Assembly: GCA_022592435.1 (NCBI GenBank)
Contig: JABYQS010000031.1
Location: 124,001 to 188,000, forward strand
Reading direction: 5' to 3'
Source of the DNA: Cerioporus squamosus
Taxonomy: Eukaryota; Basidiomycota; Agaricomycetes; Polyporales; Polyporaceae
Length of the DNA: 64,000 bases
Shown here: positions 1 through 11,394 of the stretch, piece after piece
Layout: each line of letters starts with the position of its first letter
Numbering within the stretch: position 1 is the stretch's first letter
Translations under genes and position numbers: made by a program
Notes under the pieces: generated by a model
The model's input: only the letters and a program-made list of their open reading frames with translations
Told to the model about the DNA's origin: nothing
Database searches by the model: none

Positions 1-313
1 TCTGACGAGGCGGCAGGGAACGATCAGGCGATCAGTCAGATTGAAGATGACAGGCAGACGTGGAGGACGCACCGGGGATGGGAGTGAACTTCTTGGTCTT
101 GAGGATCTCGCTCGCGATGCGCTTGCGCTCGGGCTCGTTCTCCCACTCGACGTACCTGCACAAATCACGGGCGCAGGTTGACCGCAAAGAATTAGACAAA
201 ATCAAGAGGATTGCTCACCCACGCCAGCCGAGCTTCGACTCTGGGAAGAGCTTGCTGAGTGGGACGCCGTCCCAGGTCTGTTCGCTCGCGGACGCAACAG
301 TCGCGGCAGCCAT
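1..313 (-). CDS. Unidentified protein, 5' part (runs off window)
   Basis: The start codon is at 313-311. Exon 1 (219-313) encodes a peptide beginning MAAATVASASEQTWDGVPLS and ending in LGWR. A 63-nt GT-AG intron (156-218) leads to exon 2 (73-155), which starts GYVEWENEPERKR, and a second GT-AG intron (2-72) leads off the window. Both introns keep the frame and have good donor and acceptor sites, so the coding call is sound. Only about 60 residues are visible and they carry no diagnostic catalytic motif. The pattern (WDGVPLSKLFP, then a G-Y-V-E-W-E stretch) vaguely recalls the start of fungal molybdopterin oxidoreductase (sulfite-oxidase-like) proteins, but this is memory, not proof. The function should be read as unknown. 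Confidence 0.65.
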
Positions 314-961
314 GTCTAGATGATGACGGGAGGGATGTCTGGTGAGGTTAAGATACCGGGGGCGGCCCCCCATCCATCTTATATGCGCACTCTATCTCTC
401 TGCTCGACTCTTCGCTTCGGCGAGGATAGGGGGCGAACTCAACCTACCCTGAAGTTCCCAATGAACCCGTCCTGACCGCACTTCACCATCCTGCACTGGA
501 GCTTGGAAAAAGGAAGCACCTTACGTCACCTGCTCATTCGTCCCAGCTTCCAGGACGAGGCCGCCGGTAAGTAGTCCAATGGGAAGCGAGAAACGACGAC
601 ACCTGGGCGCCACGGTTCGACAGCTTGTCTATGTTGCGGAGAGACCGGGACTCGGGCCATCGGGTGGAGTCCATGCATATGGTCGTGGCAAAAGACGGAA
701 GCAGTGAGAGGCGCATATTTGCCAATGGAGGTCGCGCGTACCTGAGATCCTGGAGGTGGTAGGAGGGACACAAGGGGAGGTACGGGGGATGGGGGAAAGT
801 ATTCGCAATCGCGGAACACGGACTCACTAGGTGTATGTTCGGAACACACCATAGCGTGCACGCGTCCGCGAGGTCCTGTTACAAAACAACACAGCAAAGC
901 ACACATTCCCGAAAGCAAGCGATAGAAGTACAAGCAATGCGCACGAAGAGATAGCAGGAGA
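314..961. other. Intergenic, TAF6 3' flank and promoter of the window-edge gene
   Basis: About 650 nt between the 3' end of TAF6 and the start of the window-edge gene, both on the minus strand. It should hold the promoter of the edge gene and the 3' UTR of TAF6. Open frames here change frame, show no splice logic and have no recognisable domain. I see no further gene, RNA or repeat. Confidence 0.5.
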
Positions 962-2622
962 TCACACAGTGCCTGCAGCATCGTCCGAGAGGATCCCTCT
1001 CGCCCACACAGAGTCGCCGATGACACGCTCTGCGAAGAAGTCGCCTAGCTGTGTGCGCAGCTTCTCGACGACCACGCTGTCCGCGCCGGAGTTGGGGTCG
1101 AGTGGCACAGGCCGCTGCGATGGCGGATGCAGCATCCTCAGACCCTCCTGCGACACGCGAATGCATGAGTACAGAGATGTCAAGGGAAGAATATGAAGGA
1201 ACGGTGCTGACCATGACAAGGTCTACCAGCGTGCTCGACTCCCCCGGCATGCACTTCTCCCCGACGATCTTCGCTCCCTGGCGGTCGACCAGTCCTAACC
1301 GTACGGCCTCTTTCCCGATCGCCATGAGCCCTCGGATCGCACCCTCATTCGTTGGTCGCGGCTTCTTGTGCTCGATCAATCCGACGATGAGCATCTTGAC
1401 GATCTTGGTTGGCAGTCCGGGGTAGGTCATGGAGTAGTGGGTCAGGAGATGGGCGAGGATTTGTGCAGCTGTGATGCGCAAGTGCGTCGCATGTGACGGT
1501 GGCAGGGCTGAGTGGAGGAGGATGGAAAAGACGGCCGGGAGGAGTTGGTGCAACTATATGCGTGGGATGAGCATGAAACAATCCAGCGGCATGCATGAGC
1601 ATGAGCGACGCACGAATGGCTCGACACCGAGTGTCTGGTTGTCCAGCAGGGCACTGATAACGTCGAGGAATACTTCCAGCATCTTGCCGTCGTTTTCTGT
1701 CTGCGACCCTGTCCGGAGCGTGCTGACGACGCCCTCGCTGACCCATTGCGCGAGGTACGGCAGCAAAGGCGACAAGCCAGCGTCGTGGCGCAGGCTCGCG
1801 AGGGCGGCGGTGCGTTTCGTATGGTCTGAGGTTTGTGGATTGAGTGATGAGGTTAGGCGAGCATAGTAGAGGTTGAGCTCGCGCGAGAGGGTCTGCTTGA
1901 CGAGAAGCGGTTGCTGTTGTGTCTGCTTCCCACCTGATGTCGGTGGTGAGGAGCGGGAAGAATGAGTATAGTGTTGCAACTCACCTGGTAGCACCGTGGT
2001 TGCCGTCTGCTTGCCCTCCGGGTCCTCCTTGGCACCGCTGGTGGGTTCTCGGGTATGAGTGGCTGGACGCCCTCCACCGCGAGCCAGTGCGCCGTCCAAC
2101 TGACGCCCTTGGGCATGGTTATCTTCTCCTCCCGAAGCACGCGGTCGAACTCAATCTCCTCGTCCTCCACAAAGTATACTGACCCTGCGGACTGCATCTG
2201 GGGGAAGGGGAGGGCGCGTCGGAATGCTGGGGGATTGTGCGGGAAGTGGCCATACAAAGGCTCAATGTTCAGGACGCGGAGAGCTTGGTCAATGTCGGAG
2301 GTTGTCAGGGTTGTGCGTTTCGCGTGGCGCATAAAACGCGCTGCTTCCTTCGAGACGAGGAGGTAAGGAAACGCACTGTGAGCGATGCTAAAGGTCGCGC
2401 ACCTCGACTACCTGCTGTATTCGGTATTCAACATCACTTGCGAGCGCAGAGGCTACCGCATCAGGTAGGTTTGGTATATTCAAGGACTCTGCGACATCCT
2501 TTCTTCTTGTTGAAGGCGCCAGCTCTCAAACAGTTGCGACGACTTACTCGAACGGAGTCAAGCTTGTATATCCCGGGAACCTTGGCCGGTGCGGGTTTCG
2601 CTTTCGGCGCCGGCTTGCTCAT
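962..2622 (-). CDS. TAF6: TFIID subunit TAF6 (histone-fold), with an apparent 1-nt frameshift
   Basis: TAF6 is a subunit of the general transcription factor TFIID; its histone fold pairs with TAF9. The exons are 2548-2622 (MSKPAPKAK, ending GIYKLDSVR), 2403-2498 (DVAESLNIPNLPDAVASALA), 1985-2347 (MRHAKRTTLTTSDIDQALRV, the end of the histone fold, and the conserved WLAVEGVQPLIPENPP), 1614-1933 (LVKQTLSRELNLYY and RTAALASLRHDAGL, the HEAT-repeat part), 1212-1553 (LHQLLPAVFSILL) and 962-1147 (ending SDDAAGTV and a stop). Introns are 49-64 nt. Within exon 3 the frame must change between PENPP and the following KEDPEGKQT at about 2031. The exon lengths sum to 1382 nt, one short of a multiple of three, so one base is missing, probably from the C pair read as GTGCCAAGG on the coding strand. 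With it the protein would be 460 aa. No intron can explain the jump without removing the most conserved block. Confidence 0.93.
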
Positions 2623-3087
2623 CAGTCGCAAGATCACGGTCGGTCGTTCAAAGTCCGTTTGGCTGTTCGCAGCAGGTGCGTGTGTGGTTAACAAGTTGGT
2701 CGTAAACAAGTCGCAGCGGGAGAGGCAGAGGAGTGCCACAAACGCGACTCTGTACTGTACTGACGCGCGCTAACCGAGAAGCGCCAAAGCACAAGATCTA
2801 GATCTGCTGTTGGTTGCCGGGCCGGTGACCTCATCCGCCGATTGCTGACGCTACTTATCCTCGTCCCTTTCACAAGTTTCAGTGTTTGACTATTACCAGC
2901 ACTTTTCTCGACTTCTCGAGTCCTAGCTAGGACAAGACACGACGCTACTGCTAAAGTCGACTTCTCGCTTTGTATGTGTGTTCATACGGGCAGCCTGGTG
3001 AGTCGTGAAACCCATCGAAGGCCAAGCATCATTGAAGCTCAGGTCTACACATAGTAACCCAGAGACGTAACCAACGCGCTCATCCTT
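2623..3087. promoter_or_regulatory. Divergent promoter, TAF6 / F-box gene
   Basis: A 465-nt gap separates the start codons of TAF6 (minus) and the F-box gene (plus), so both promoters must lie here. I see no clear TATA box close to either start. The only support is position between divergent genes. Confidence 0.45.
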
Positions 3088-4603
3088 ATGACGAACATAG
3101 TAGATCTACCTCCCGAAGTCATCGAACAGATTCTTCTCCTCCTCGACCCCACCGATGTCGCGCAGTTCGCGCAGACCTGCTCAGATAACTACGCACTGGT
3201 CTACCACGGAGAGGACCAGCATCTATGGCGAGAACTTTACTTGCGCCAGCCCTTCGATGACCCGCGGCGAAGCTACACGCCTCTAGGCCGTCCTCTACAG
3301 GCGACTGAAATCGACTGGAAGACCCAGCTGCAGCGTATCATGCGCGCGCGGACTGTCCTCACCAGAGGCACGACGGATTACAGCCCCGAAGAACGCTGCA
3401 CAGTCCTGCACACGCTCCTCGACATGGCAACGAACGTAGCTCCCTCCACACATCCTGATTCGATGGAGCCCTCCCCGAACCACGCCTGGGTGACGGTCAT
3501 GCTCCGCGCGTCCCCGCTTCTCGAGGTCGACTACTCCAGCACGGATCTCTCTCCAGAGGAGAAGCAGCTGCGAGCGCGCTTGCACACGTACTACGGGCTG
3601 ACCCCGGAAGACCGCCAGCTCGCGAAGCGCAACGCAAGCCGCATCTTCGTGTACGCGATGCGGAACTACAAGTGGGACAACGAGTTTGGGCCGTTCATGA
3701 TGGACGGGAGCGGGCGAGTGAATTGGCTGCACGTCCGAGCTATCCACCATGTCATGTCGCTGCACATCGTGCCCGAGCTGGACCCGGAGGAGGAGATCGA
3801 GGCGTTCACGCTGTACCCGATGAGCATGCCGTGGACGCTCAGTATCATCCCCGACGGAGTGAACCTCGACGAGGTGCGGGATTGGGCCGGGGTCACTGGG
3901 AGATGGCAGTGTTCGTTTTGCTTCTGCGACCATCGGGAGCTGCTAAGTGAGTACTCGTCTGCTATGGAATAGACAGTTGCTGATCTACGTACGTCAGTAT
4001 TTAACAACTTCAACGTGAGTATCCACTTGGTACCCATCTGGTCGTCGAACCCATGCTCAAGTGCTCTTCTGCACAGAACAACGACGATGACCCTCTGTAT
4101 ACCGACATCTTTGACGGAGAAGACTTCGTCGAAGTCTTCCGCTCGATCTATGTCGATCTGCGCGTCCTCAGCACAGAAGAGGATCCTGACCATCCCGGGC
4201 GACCGCGCATCAACTTTGGCGGCACGGTAGACGGTACCGGCAGCACTGCAACCATCGTGGGATACGTCAAGGTCACGCCCGACGACCAAATTCGCTATCA
4301 TTTTACTTCTGGTGAAAACGGCAACTCGATATGGAGGTTCGCTCTGCGATACTCATTCGATGATTGTTGCTGACAGGTATGGGATTCAGCTCCGAAGGAG
4401 TGCAAGTCGGGAACGTGCGCTCAAAGTATGGCGTGCTTGGATCGTGGACCACCGTACAACACGATCGACACGACCCGGTCGGTACGTGACTTCCTTCACG
4501 AGATACACTTCTGGTGCGGCGGTTGAGCACTTTGAAAGGTCCGTTCTGGCTATGGAAGACAGGAGATGCTGAAGACACCGCGCAAGTGCCGGTCAACTCG
4601 TAA
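3088..4603 (+). CDS. F-box protein, putative SCF ubiquitin-ligase substrate receptor
   Basis: Five exons (3088-3946, 3998-4014, 4077-4336, 4390-4481, 4539-4603) encode 430 aa. Every junction is GT-AG and keeps frame; exon 2 is a 17-nt micro-exon. Residues 4-50 are an F-box (VDLPPEVIEQILLLLDP, then a cysteine and a terminal HLWRELYL helix), which in known families binds Skp1 of SCF E3 ligases. The rest is a fungal-type region containing WQCSFCFCDHRELL, a cysteine-rich turn, and a C-terminal block SKYGVLGSWTTVQHD followed by PVGPFWLWK. I recall this block from basidiomycete F-box proteins of unknown substrate. The gene is divergent from TAF6. No substrate can be inferred. Confidence 0.9.
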
Positions 4604-4785
4604 TAATCTTGTATTTCTACTCGATCGCAGAGTTGAATTGACATCTGGGTGATATACGTGCATGTATCGACTAGGTCGAATGTCTAGATTTCCTGTAGCC
4701 TCGAACAGTGTTGTAATCTCGTTTGATGTGTACCAACGATAACTGGGACTCATCCCAGTCCACCTCGATGGAGCTCGATAATCGC

Positions 4786-4793
4786 TATATATT
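4786..4793 (+). promoter_or_regulatory. TATA-like box upstream of the Bbc1-like gene
   Basis: TATATATT lies about 135 nt upstream of the start codon at 4928, in otherwise GC-rich sequence. It is plausible as a core promoter element; there is no experimental support. Confidence 0.35.
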
Positions 4794-4927
4794 GAGCCCG
4801 CCGGCGACTGCCGAGGCGCTCATACGACGGGCCTCGCCAAATACCTCGGCTTCTCCGCGTTGTACTGACCTCAGCGCAGCAGCGACGAGCGTCGAGCGCA
4901 ACCGACCACTCTCACTTGCTCTCAACC

Positions 4928-7900
4928 ATGACCGACCCCCCACCGAAGAAAGTCGGGTCGCTGCGCGACCGCATCGCCGCCTTCGAGAACAAGGGCGCCG
5001 CCCCCACGCCCGCCCCGGCACCCGTCCCGCGCCCCAAGCCGGGGCACATCGCCTGGCAGCCCAAAGCCGCGTCGCCCCCAGCGTCCCCGCGCCGCGACAG
5101 CACTGGCGACGATGGAGGCGAGGCCAAGCGGGCGGGCATGTCTGCGGCGGACGCGAAGGAGAGCATCGGGAAGCTGTCGTTGAAGGAGCGCATGGCCGCG
5201 CTGAAGGGCTCCGCTGCGTTTGGCGGGCCTGCGCCGGGAGGGCCGCCGCCCAGGCCGACGGGCGAGAAGCCGAAGTGGAAGCCGCCCCCGGTCGTGCAGA
5301 GGGTTGAGCCCATTGGAGGGGAGGACGAGGAGAAGGCTGCTGTTGCTACGCCGGCGGGAGATGAGGCTTCGAAAGGTGAGGCCGAGGGTGAGGCACGATC
5401 GCCCGCGGCTATGGAGGAAGGGAAGGACGCTGAGGGACAGGGCGAGCCGAGGGAGGAGGGCGAGCCAGATCCTGAGGAGGAGGAGAGACAGCGGAGGGCT
5501 GCGCTTGCGGCGAAGATGGCACGGTTGGGAGGTGCGAGGGTTGGGATGGGTCCCCCGATCTTTGGGAAGAAGCCGGATATACCGCCTAAGAAGATACAGA
5601 AGGAGGAGGAGAAGCCAAAGGTCGAGGAACAGCCTAAGGAGGAGCAGGAGACCCCGGCAGCATCGCAAGACGAGGATAAGCCTGCAGTCGTATCCCCCAG
5701 CGTACAAGAAGCTGCTGCTGTTGCACTACCGCCGTCCGTTGCGGAGAATAGCGGCGCTACCACATCGACAGGTACGTACAGTTGTCAGCTTCCATCTTAC
5801 GCGGATGCTCATGGTGTCCTGTAGACTACTTTCCACCAGTGAGGAAGGGATCCGACGCGTCTTCTCTCCTCTCCCCAGACTCCGCAGCTTCCTCCCCTCC
5901 AGTGCGTTCCCCGGCAATGCCTGTTCCGCAAGTTCCGAAGCGCGCCGCCCCGCCGCGTAAGCGTCCCGCCAAGTCACCCTCACCCGCTCCTGCTCCCATC
6001 ATCGAACAAGAGCTGCAAGAGAGTCCCGCGCAGCTTTCTGTCAGAGACGATGCGACTCCTACGCCGAAGCCCGAGGAGACCAGTGCGTCGAAGGATAGCC
6101 AGGAGCCTGGATCCGTTGCTCCACACGGTGATCGTGAGCCTGAGGTCACTGAGGGTCAAATCGGGGAGGCTGTTGAAGCTGCTGTGGCTTCTGCGTCTGT
6201 CAAGGAGGATGCTGCTGAGGAGGCCCAGTCTGTACCTGAGCCTGCTGAGCCGGAGGCTCCTGAAGAATCGCACGCACAAGAAACTGCGGAGCCCGTTGCT
6301 GACGTCGAACATGCGGTGGAAGAGCCTGCTGCTATGCATAAGGAGCAGCTCAAGGACGCACACCCCGAGGAATATGTCGAGGAACCCGAGGCGGACGCTC
6401 CTGTCAAGGACGCAGAGCCTGAAGAAGAGGCCAAGGAACCTGAAATCGAGACTCCTGCTGAAGAGCCTGAGGAGGACGAGGCTGCTCGCCGCAAGCGGAT
6501 CGCCGAACGACTTGCGAAGTCGGGCGGCTTCAATCCGTTCGCAGGAGGGATTCCGTCGCCGGTAATGCGCAGGGACAGTGCAGATTCGACGCGTTCTCCG
6601 CCCCCGCCGGTGCGCCGTGACAGCCACCAAGAAGCCGCCAAGTCTCCTTCACTGCCCGCGACGTCTCCCAAGCCCGAGCATGCCGGAGCGCAAGGCGAGT
6701 GTCGGGTCAGTGCACTCTGGGTTGGAGCTTCCCGCACGGAAGCAGTCTTTGGATGATGGTAATTAAATCTCCCGCCGACGCAGGCGTGCTTTGTGGTTGT
6801 ACGAGTAGACATTGATCCATTGGTTTCAGGCGGCGTCTCTGAGGAGCCGCACGCGTCCGAACAAAGTACCGTGGTATCCCCGCCCGCACGCGAGGTGCAT
6901 GCTGAGCCGATTGAAGAGGCTTACGAAGACGAAGACGAAGACCGAGAGGAGAACGAAGCAACGGGTACACGTGCTGCACATGAGGTGGATCGCCGAGATA
7001 GCTTCGCAAATGAAGGGGAAGACGAGCAGTATGACGACCGTGCAGATCATGAGGTGACTCGTGAGACACTGCAGGAGGAGCCTGAGACTCAAGAGGAAGA
7101 TGCGGACGAGCCTGGTGTGGAACATGCGCCCCCACCGCCCGCACGGAGACCGCTCCCGACCACTCCAACTGTCCAGCAGGAGGCTGACGAGGACGATGCT
7201 TTGTCGCCTCGGCGTCCTCCACGAAGGAACTTCCCGCCTCCACCTACCCGGGCAGCTGTTCCGCCTCCGCCTCCTCCCGCTGAAGAGGAAGACGAAGCAT
7301 ATGCTAGACAGGCACGGGAACTCGGGCCTGAGCACGAGGAGGAGGAGGAGAGGCAAAGCTTGCACGAGGAAGACGAACAATTAGCCCACTCTAGCGGAGA
7401 GCGGGAGCCATACGCGGACGAGGATGCTGCCGAACATGAGGATCAGCACCCTCATGATGAATATGTTCCTCCTCCTCCGCCTCCTCGCCGCGCGGTCGTT
7501 CCTCCCCCGCCGCCTCCCGTTGAGGACCAGGAAGACGTTGAAGAAGAGGAACCCGCTGCACCGACGCCCCCTTCCCCTCGTCGCCCATCCACGCATGTGC
7601 CGCCTCCGCCGCCTACTCATGCACCCCCTCCCGTCGACGATGAGGATGAAGTTTCGGAGGATGCCGAGCCGGACGACAAAGTAGTTACCGAGGAGCCTGC
7701 CCCTCCGCCTCCGCCTCGCCAGACTCGGCCAACGCCGCACATTTCAACATCGCCACCGGCATCGGCAACGAAGGCAATCTCTCGGGACGATGAGGATGAG
7801 CAGGAGGTCCTCGATGACAGTGATGTCGGTAAGTCTTCCTTTGTTTCTGGCGCTAGTTGTGATGCTACGCTTGCTAATGCCTCTTGATGACGCAGATCCT

Positions 7901-9770
7901 ATTGACCCTGGGTTCTACAGTCCTCAAAAGTCCGCTGGGTTTGAGCCTCTTCCTGCCGTAGTCTCGCCTCCTCCACCTCCTGCGCGGGTAGTTTCGCCGC
8001 CACCAGTGTCGTCACCTCCGCCTCCACCCCAGAGATTTGTCTCTCCCCCTCCCCCTCCGCCGCAGAGAGTTGTCTCTCCGCCACCGCAGCGCGTTGCCTC
8101 TCCTCCGGTTGAGCCTGAACAGGCTGCATCTCCTCGTGCGGCAGCACCCCCGCCTCCGGTATCTGCACGTCCAGCTGTTGCTCCACCTGCACCCGAGCAG
8201 GAGAGCAAAGATGAGAATGAGGAAGAAGACCCTGAGCAGGCCCGTCGCCGCACCATTGCGGAGCGTATGGCTAAGCTAGGCGGGATACGCTTTGGGGCTC
8301 CACCACCGATCCCTGCAGCCCGTCGGGCACCTCCTCCAGAGCCTGAGGCTGAGGCGAAGCAGGAAGAAGGACAGGACCAGCCTGGTGAATCTGAAGAAGC
8401 TCCCAGGAGGAAGAGGAAGACGAGTTCGCTCGCAAGCGGCGTATCGCTGCCCGTATTGCTGGCATGGGCGGCATGCGCTTCGGTATGCTCCCGGGTGCAG
8501 CGCCGCCAAAGCCCACCCCGCGTGTCCATCACGAGGAGGATGAGGAAGAGCAGGTGAAGTCCCCTGCCCCTCCCAAGCGGTCTGCACCAGTGCCGCCCCC
8601 ACCTCCTCCAGCTGAAGAGGAACACGGAGAAGAATCGGACTACCAGCACGTATCGGATAGCGACCGTGCAGGCCATGAGGAAAGCGAGTTGGAGGAAGTT
8701 ACTTACACCGATGCTGAGGAGGAAGAGGCACCTCCCCTTCCCGACCGCAGCGGACGACGCGTGTCGACCGGCCCTCCTCCTGTCCCGCAGGCTCGGCCGC
8801 TCTCTCCTCCCTCTGTCGCGTCTCCGCCACCCGTTCCGAGGACCCGCCCACCTGCACCGCCTGCCTTTACGTACCCTCCCCCGCCTCAGGCTCCGCCACC
8901 CTTGAGGCAGGAGACCCAAGGTGACTTCGTGTTGGTTGATCAGGCTGAGGATGTTGATGAGCCGCCCCCGCCCCCGCCGCCTCGCGCAACTCGTGCCCCT
9001 CCGCGTGCCCCTCCGCGCGCCCTCCAGCTGAGCCAGAGGCAACGAAGCCACAGGCGGCTGCTCCAGCTAAGTTAAGCATCGACTTCGGTGGTGAGACCGA
9101 CCTGTCTCTATCGGGTCAGTGGTCGGAGGATTCGACCCAGTATCCGCCGGCTCCACCTGGGAGGTCTCCCGCAGTGCCAGAACAACCTGCGCCGCCCTCT
9201 GCGCGTAGCGCTCCTCCTCCCTCTGAGCGGCACCTTACCCCGGATGAACTCCAGGCGCACTGGGGTCGCGTCGGCGTTCAGGTCCATGAGATCTCCGCGT
9301 CTTACTACGAGAAGTCGAAGAAGCATGTGGTCGGGGATGGCTCGTACATCGGCTTCGTCCATGCGGTGCTCAGCCAAGTGCCGAACGCGGCTCAGCCGAC
9401 TGAGTCTCTCGAGTCCTTTGGGTACCTCGTGTACAGTCAGTCTGCCGCAGCGGTTCAACGCCGTGTCAGCGATATCATGCCTGGAGACGTCATCGTGGTG
9501 AACGATGCGAAGTTCAAGGGCCACAAGGGGCTGCAGAGCTACAATCAGACTGTCGGCGTCGGCGGCCCTCTTGTTGGCATTGTCAGTGACTTCGAGGTAA
9601 AGAAGTCAAAGGTCAAGGTCTACCAGGCGAATCAGCATGTTGGGCAGCAGGTACGTGTTCCTGATCATCGGGTAACTGTCCGAACTCACCATATCTCGCG
9701 TCAGAGTGTGGAATCTGCAAGTTATCGATTGGAGGACCTGAAGAGTGGGTCTGTAAAGGTGATTGCATGA
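4928..9770 (+). CDS. Bbc1/Aim3-like actin cortical patch protein (very large, proline-rich); three apparent frameshifts
   Basis: The exons are about 4928-5771, 5825-6758, 6830-7828, 7896-9650 and 9705-9770, giving roughly 1530 aa. The protein starts MTDPPPKKVGSLRDRIAAFE. Most of it is low-complexity, alternating acidic (E/D) and polyproline blocks such as VSPPPPPARVVSPPP, typical ligands for SH3 and profilin. Five variants of one basic motif punctuate it: LSLKERMAALKG, AALAAKMARLGGARVG, RIAERLAKSGGFNPF, TIAERMAKLGGIRFG and RIAARIAGMGGMRFG. The last ~230 residues are globular (WGRVGVQVHEISASYYEKSK, GDVIVVNDAKFKGH, VGIVSDFEV) and match the cysteine-proteinase-fold C-terminal domain of yeast Bbc1/Aim3 proteins, which regulate Arp2/3-driven actin at endocytic sites. 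I see no N-terminal SH3, unlike yeast Bbc1. Frame changes at about 6676, 8403 and 9021 interrupt an otherwise continuous protein; the last two fit one lost C in a C run. Confidence 0.82.
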
Positions 9771-10199
9771 CATATCTTGCTGCTTTGTGTGCGCGTGGCG
9801 CTAATATGTTCCGTCTGCAGATATTCAGAGTTTTGGAAGCATAATTGGACACTACTAGCTAGTGGATGAAGGTCCCACCGAAGTACCGTTCGGTTTGTTT
9901 ACATGTCTACAGTTGATGGCCCAGTGTACTATAGGCGAGTAGGAGGACAATTCAAGGATCGTTCTGTGCAGACTAGTCTCGATCGCGATGCGCGCTCAAA
10001 CGGACTGATATCAGAGTAAGCTATTCTCCCTTAGCTTGAACGAAGGCAGCACTAACTAACGGATGTGACAATCAGGATGAAGAAAGGATTACCTGCTTGA
10101 AACTACTGAGGAGACAAGACCAATTCCCAGGAGATCAAGTCCTCGAGGCTGCCACGAGGGCGCCACGCAAGTGCAGATCTTCCACGTGCGCGCCATGTA
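9771..10199. other. Intergenic, 3' flank of the Bbc1-like gene
   Basis: About 430 nt with no supportable coding frame. It ends at the TA dinucleotide where the inverted-repeat element begins. Confidence 0.4.
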
Positions 10200-10241
10200 C
10201 TCGTGGGCGCCTAAAGTGTTTGAACGCCTCGGGTTAGGTGT
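10200..10241 (+). repeat. Left terminal inverted repeat
   Basis: Forward copy of the roughly 42-nt imperfect inverted repeat that bounds the element at 10200-11124. The first 29 nt are nearly identical to the right copy. Confidence 0.75.
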
Positions 10242-11082
10242 ACATGAGGGCAAATGAAATATTGATATCTGGTCACTTCACAAAGAAACATTAAGCCTTC
10301 AGTGCATATGGTAGATAGGCATCTGAGCTTCTAGTATATATGGGTGACACTGTATGGTTTCACTCTCTGGCATTCTGTATAGTATTAACTTTATCTGAGG
10401 TGGTACAAAATCCACCCTTCCCATCCCTGCCCTTATAAGTACTGTCCAAACTTGCTGAGATGATCTCATAAAATTTGGAATGGGACCTTAGAGACCCCTG
10501 CATGTAATATATGAATGGTGGGATGGACCAAGAAGTCTGAGGGAGCTATCGCCTGAGAAACATGGGAGATGGATTAATATAATCGCATATGGAACATCAC
10601 TTGTCCTGATTTCAGTCTTTCAAGGGCTGCTACCAAACTGCTAACAGTATCAATGAATATTGAGAGGGCAGCAGTCATGCATGCAGTGGACAATGTGTGT
10701 CTGTATACATTAGTTGAACGACTAAGACTGCATAAGCAAAACCATGCACATTACGCCTGTTCATCTGGCAAGTTTCACTGACAATAACTCCCCTGGTAGT
10801 CCTCTTCAGATCCCTTGTTCTATATGGTGCAGACAGCAAGCTCTGAACTATCTGTGGGTATATTTGTGAGGTTGTCTCAATAGGCCCTTACAGACTTATT
10901 GGGGCAGGAAGGAGAAAAGTACCTTACCAAGAGTTCATGCTCTCCAGACAGCTAGAGACTGTTGCACACAGTTTTATTCACATATACTATGAGCTCAGAT
11001 TGTTGTCTACACTATGTGGCTACATGTTCTGACTAACCCTTTATTGTGAGCAAGATTCATGTATTACAATATCTGCACCAAG

Positions 11083-11124
11083 AGCGCCTAATGCGGGCGT
11101 TCGAACACTTTAGGCGCCCACTAG
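11083..11124 (-). repeat. Right terminal inverted repeat
   Basis: Reverse copy of the left repeat, followed directly by the TA at 11125-11126. Confidence 0.75.
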
Positions 11125-11394
11125 TAGCTCAAAGGTTCGTGGAGTGTTCTTTCAAGTGCGCATATGGCAAAGGTTGGCGGATCAGCCTCGTGCGCCTGAG
11201 TAGTGCGGCGCTGGGCCTTACCTTGTCATAGAGAACTCCGAACTCGTAACCGACATGCGCTCCAGCACGGTGGGTCGACGGCGAGCAGAGCCCCGCCTTC
11301 GACACAAAGGGAACTTCATGGGCGCATAAGAGTCGCCGTACGCGAGACTGTTTCTTCCTCTATCGCTTTCCCCAACCCGACGCTCTTCCGCACG

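Larger units (their letters stand above)
10200..11124. mobile_element. Non-autonomous DNA transposon (MITE-like) with terminal inverted repeats and TA target duplication
   Basis: The left end reads CTCGTGGGCGCCTAAAGTG from 10200. The reverse complement of the right end, from 11124, reads CTAGTGGGCGCCTAAAGTG. The match runs 29 nt with two mismatches (up to the shared GAACGCC) and then, less perfectly, through a shared TTAGG to about 42 nt. A TA dinucleotide flanks both sides (10198-10199 and 11125-11126), as left by Tc1/mariner-type transposition. The 925-nt interior is clearly more AT-rich than its surroundings, has no ORF above 60 codons and no transposase. I infer a non-autonomous element moved by a transposase elsewhere. 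The superfamily rests only on the TA duplication. It sits 270 nt upstream of the zinc-finger gene start. Confidence 0.72.

Noticed and set aside
4912..5763. Long minus-strand Ser/Gly-rich frames over the Bbc1-like gene
   Set aside because: They are antisense shadows of the acidic/proline-rich coding strand (E/D codons read backwards as S/L).
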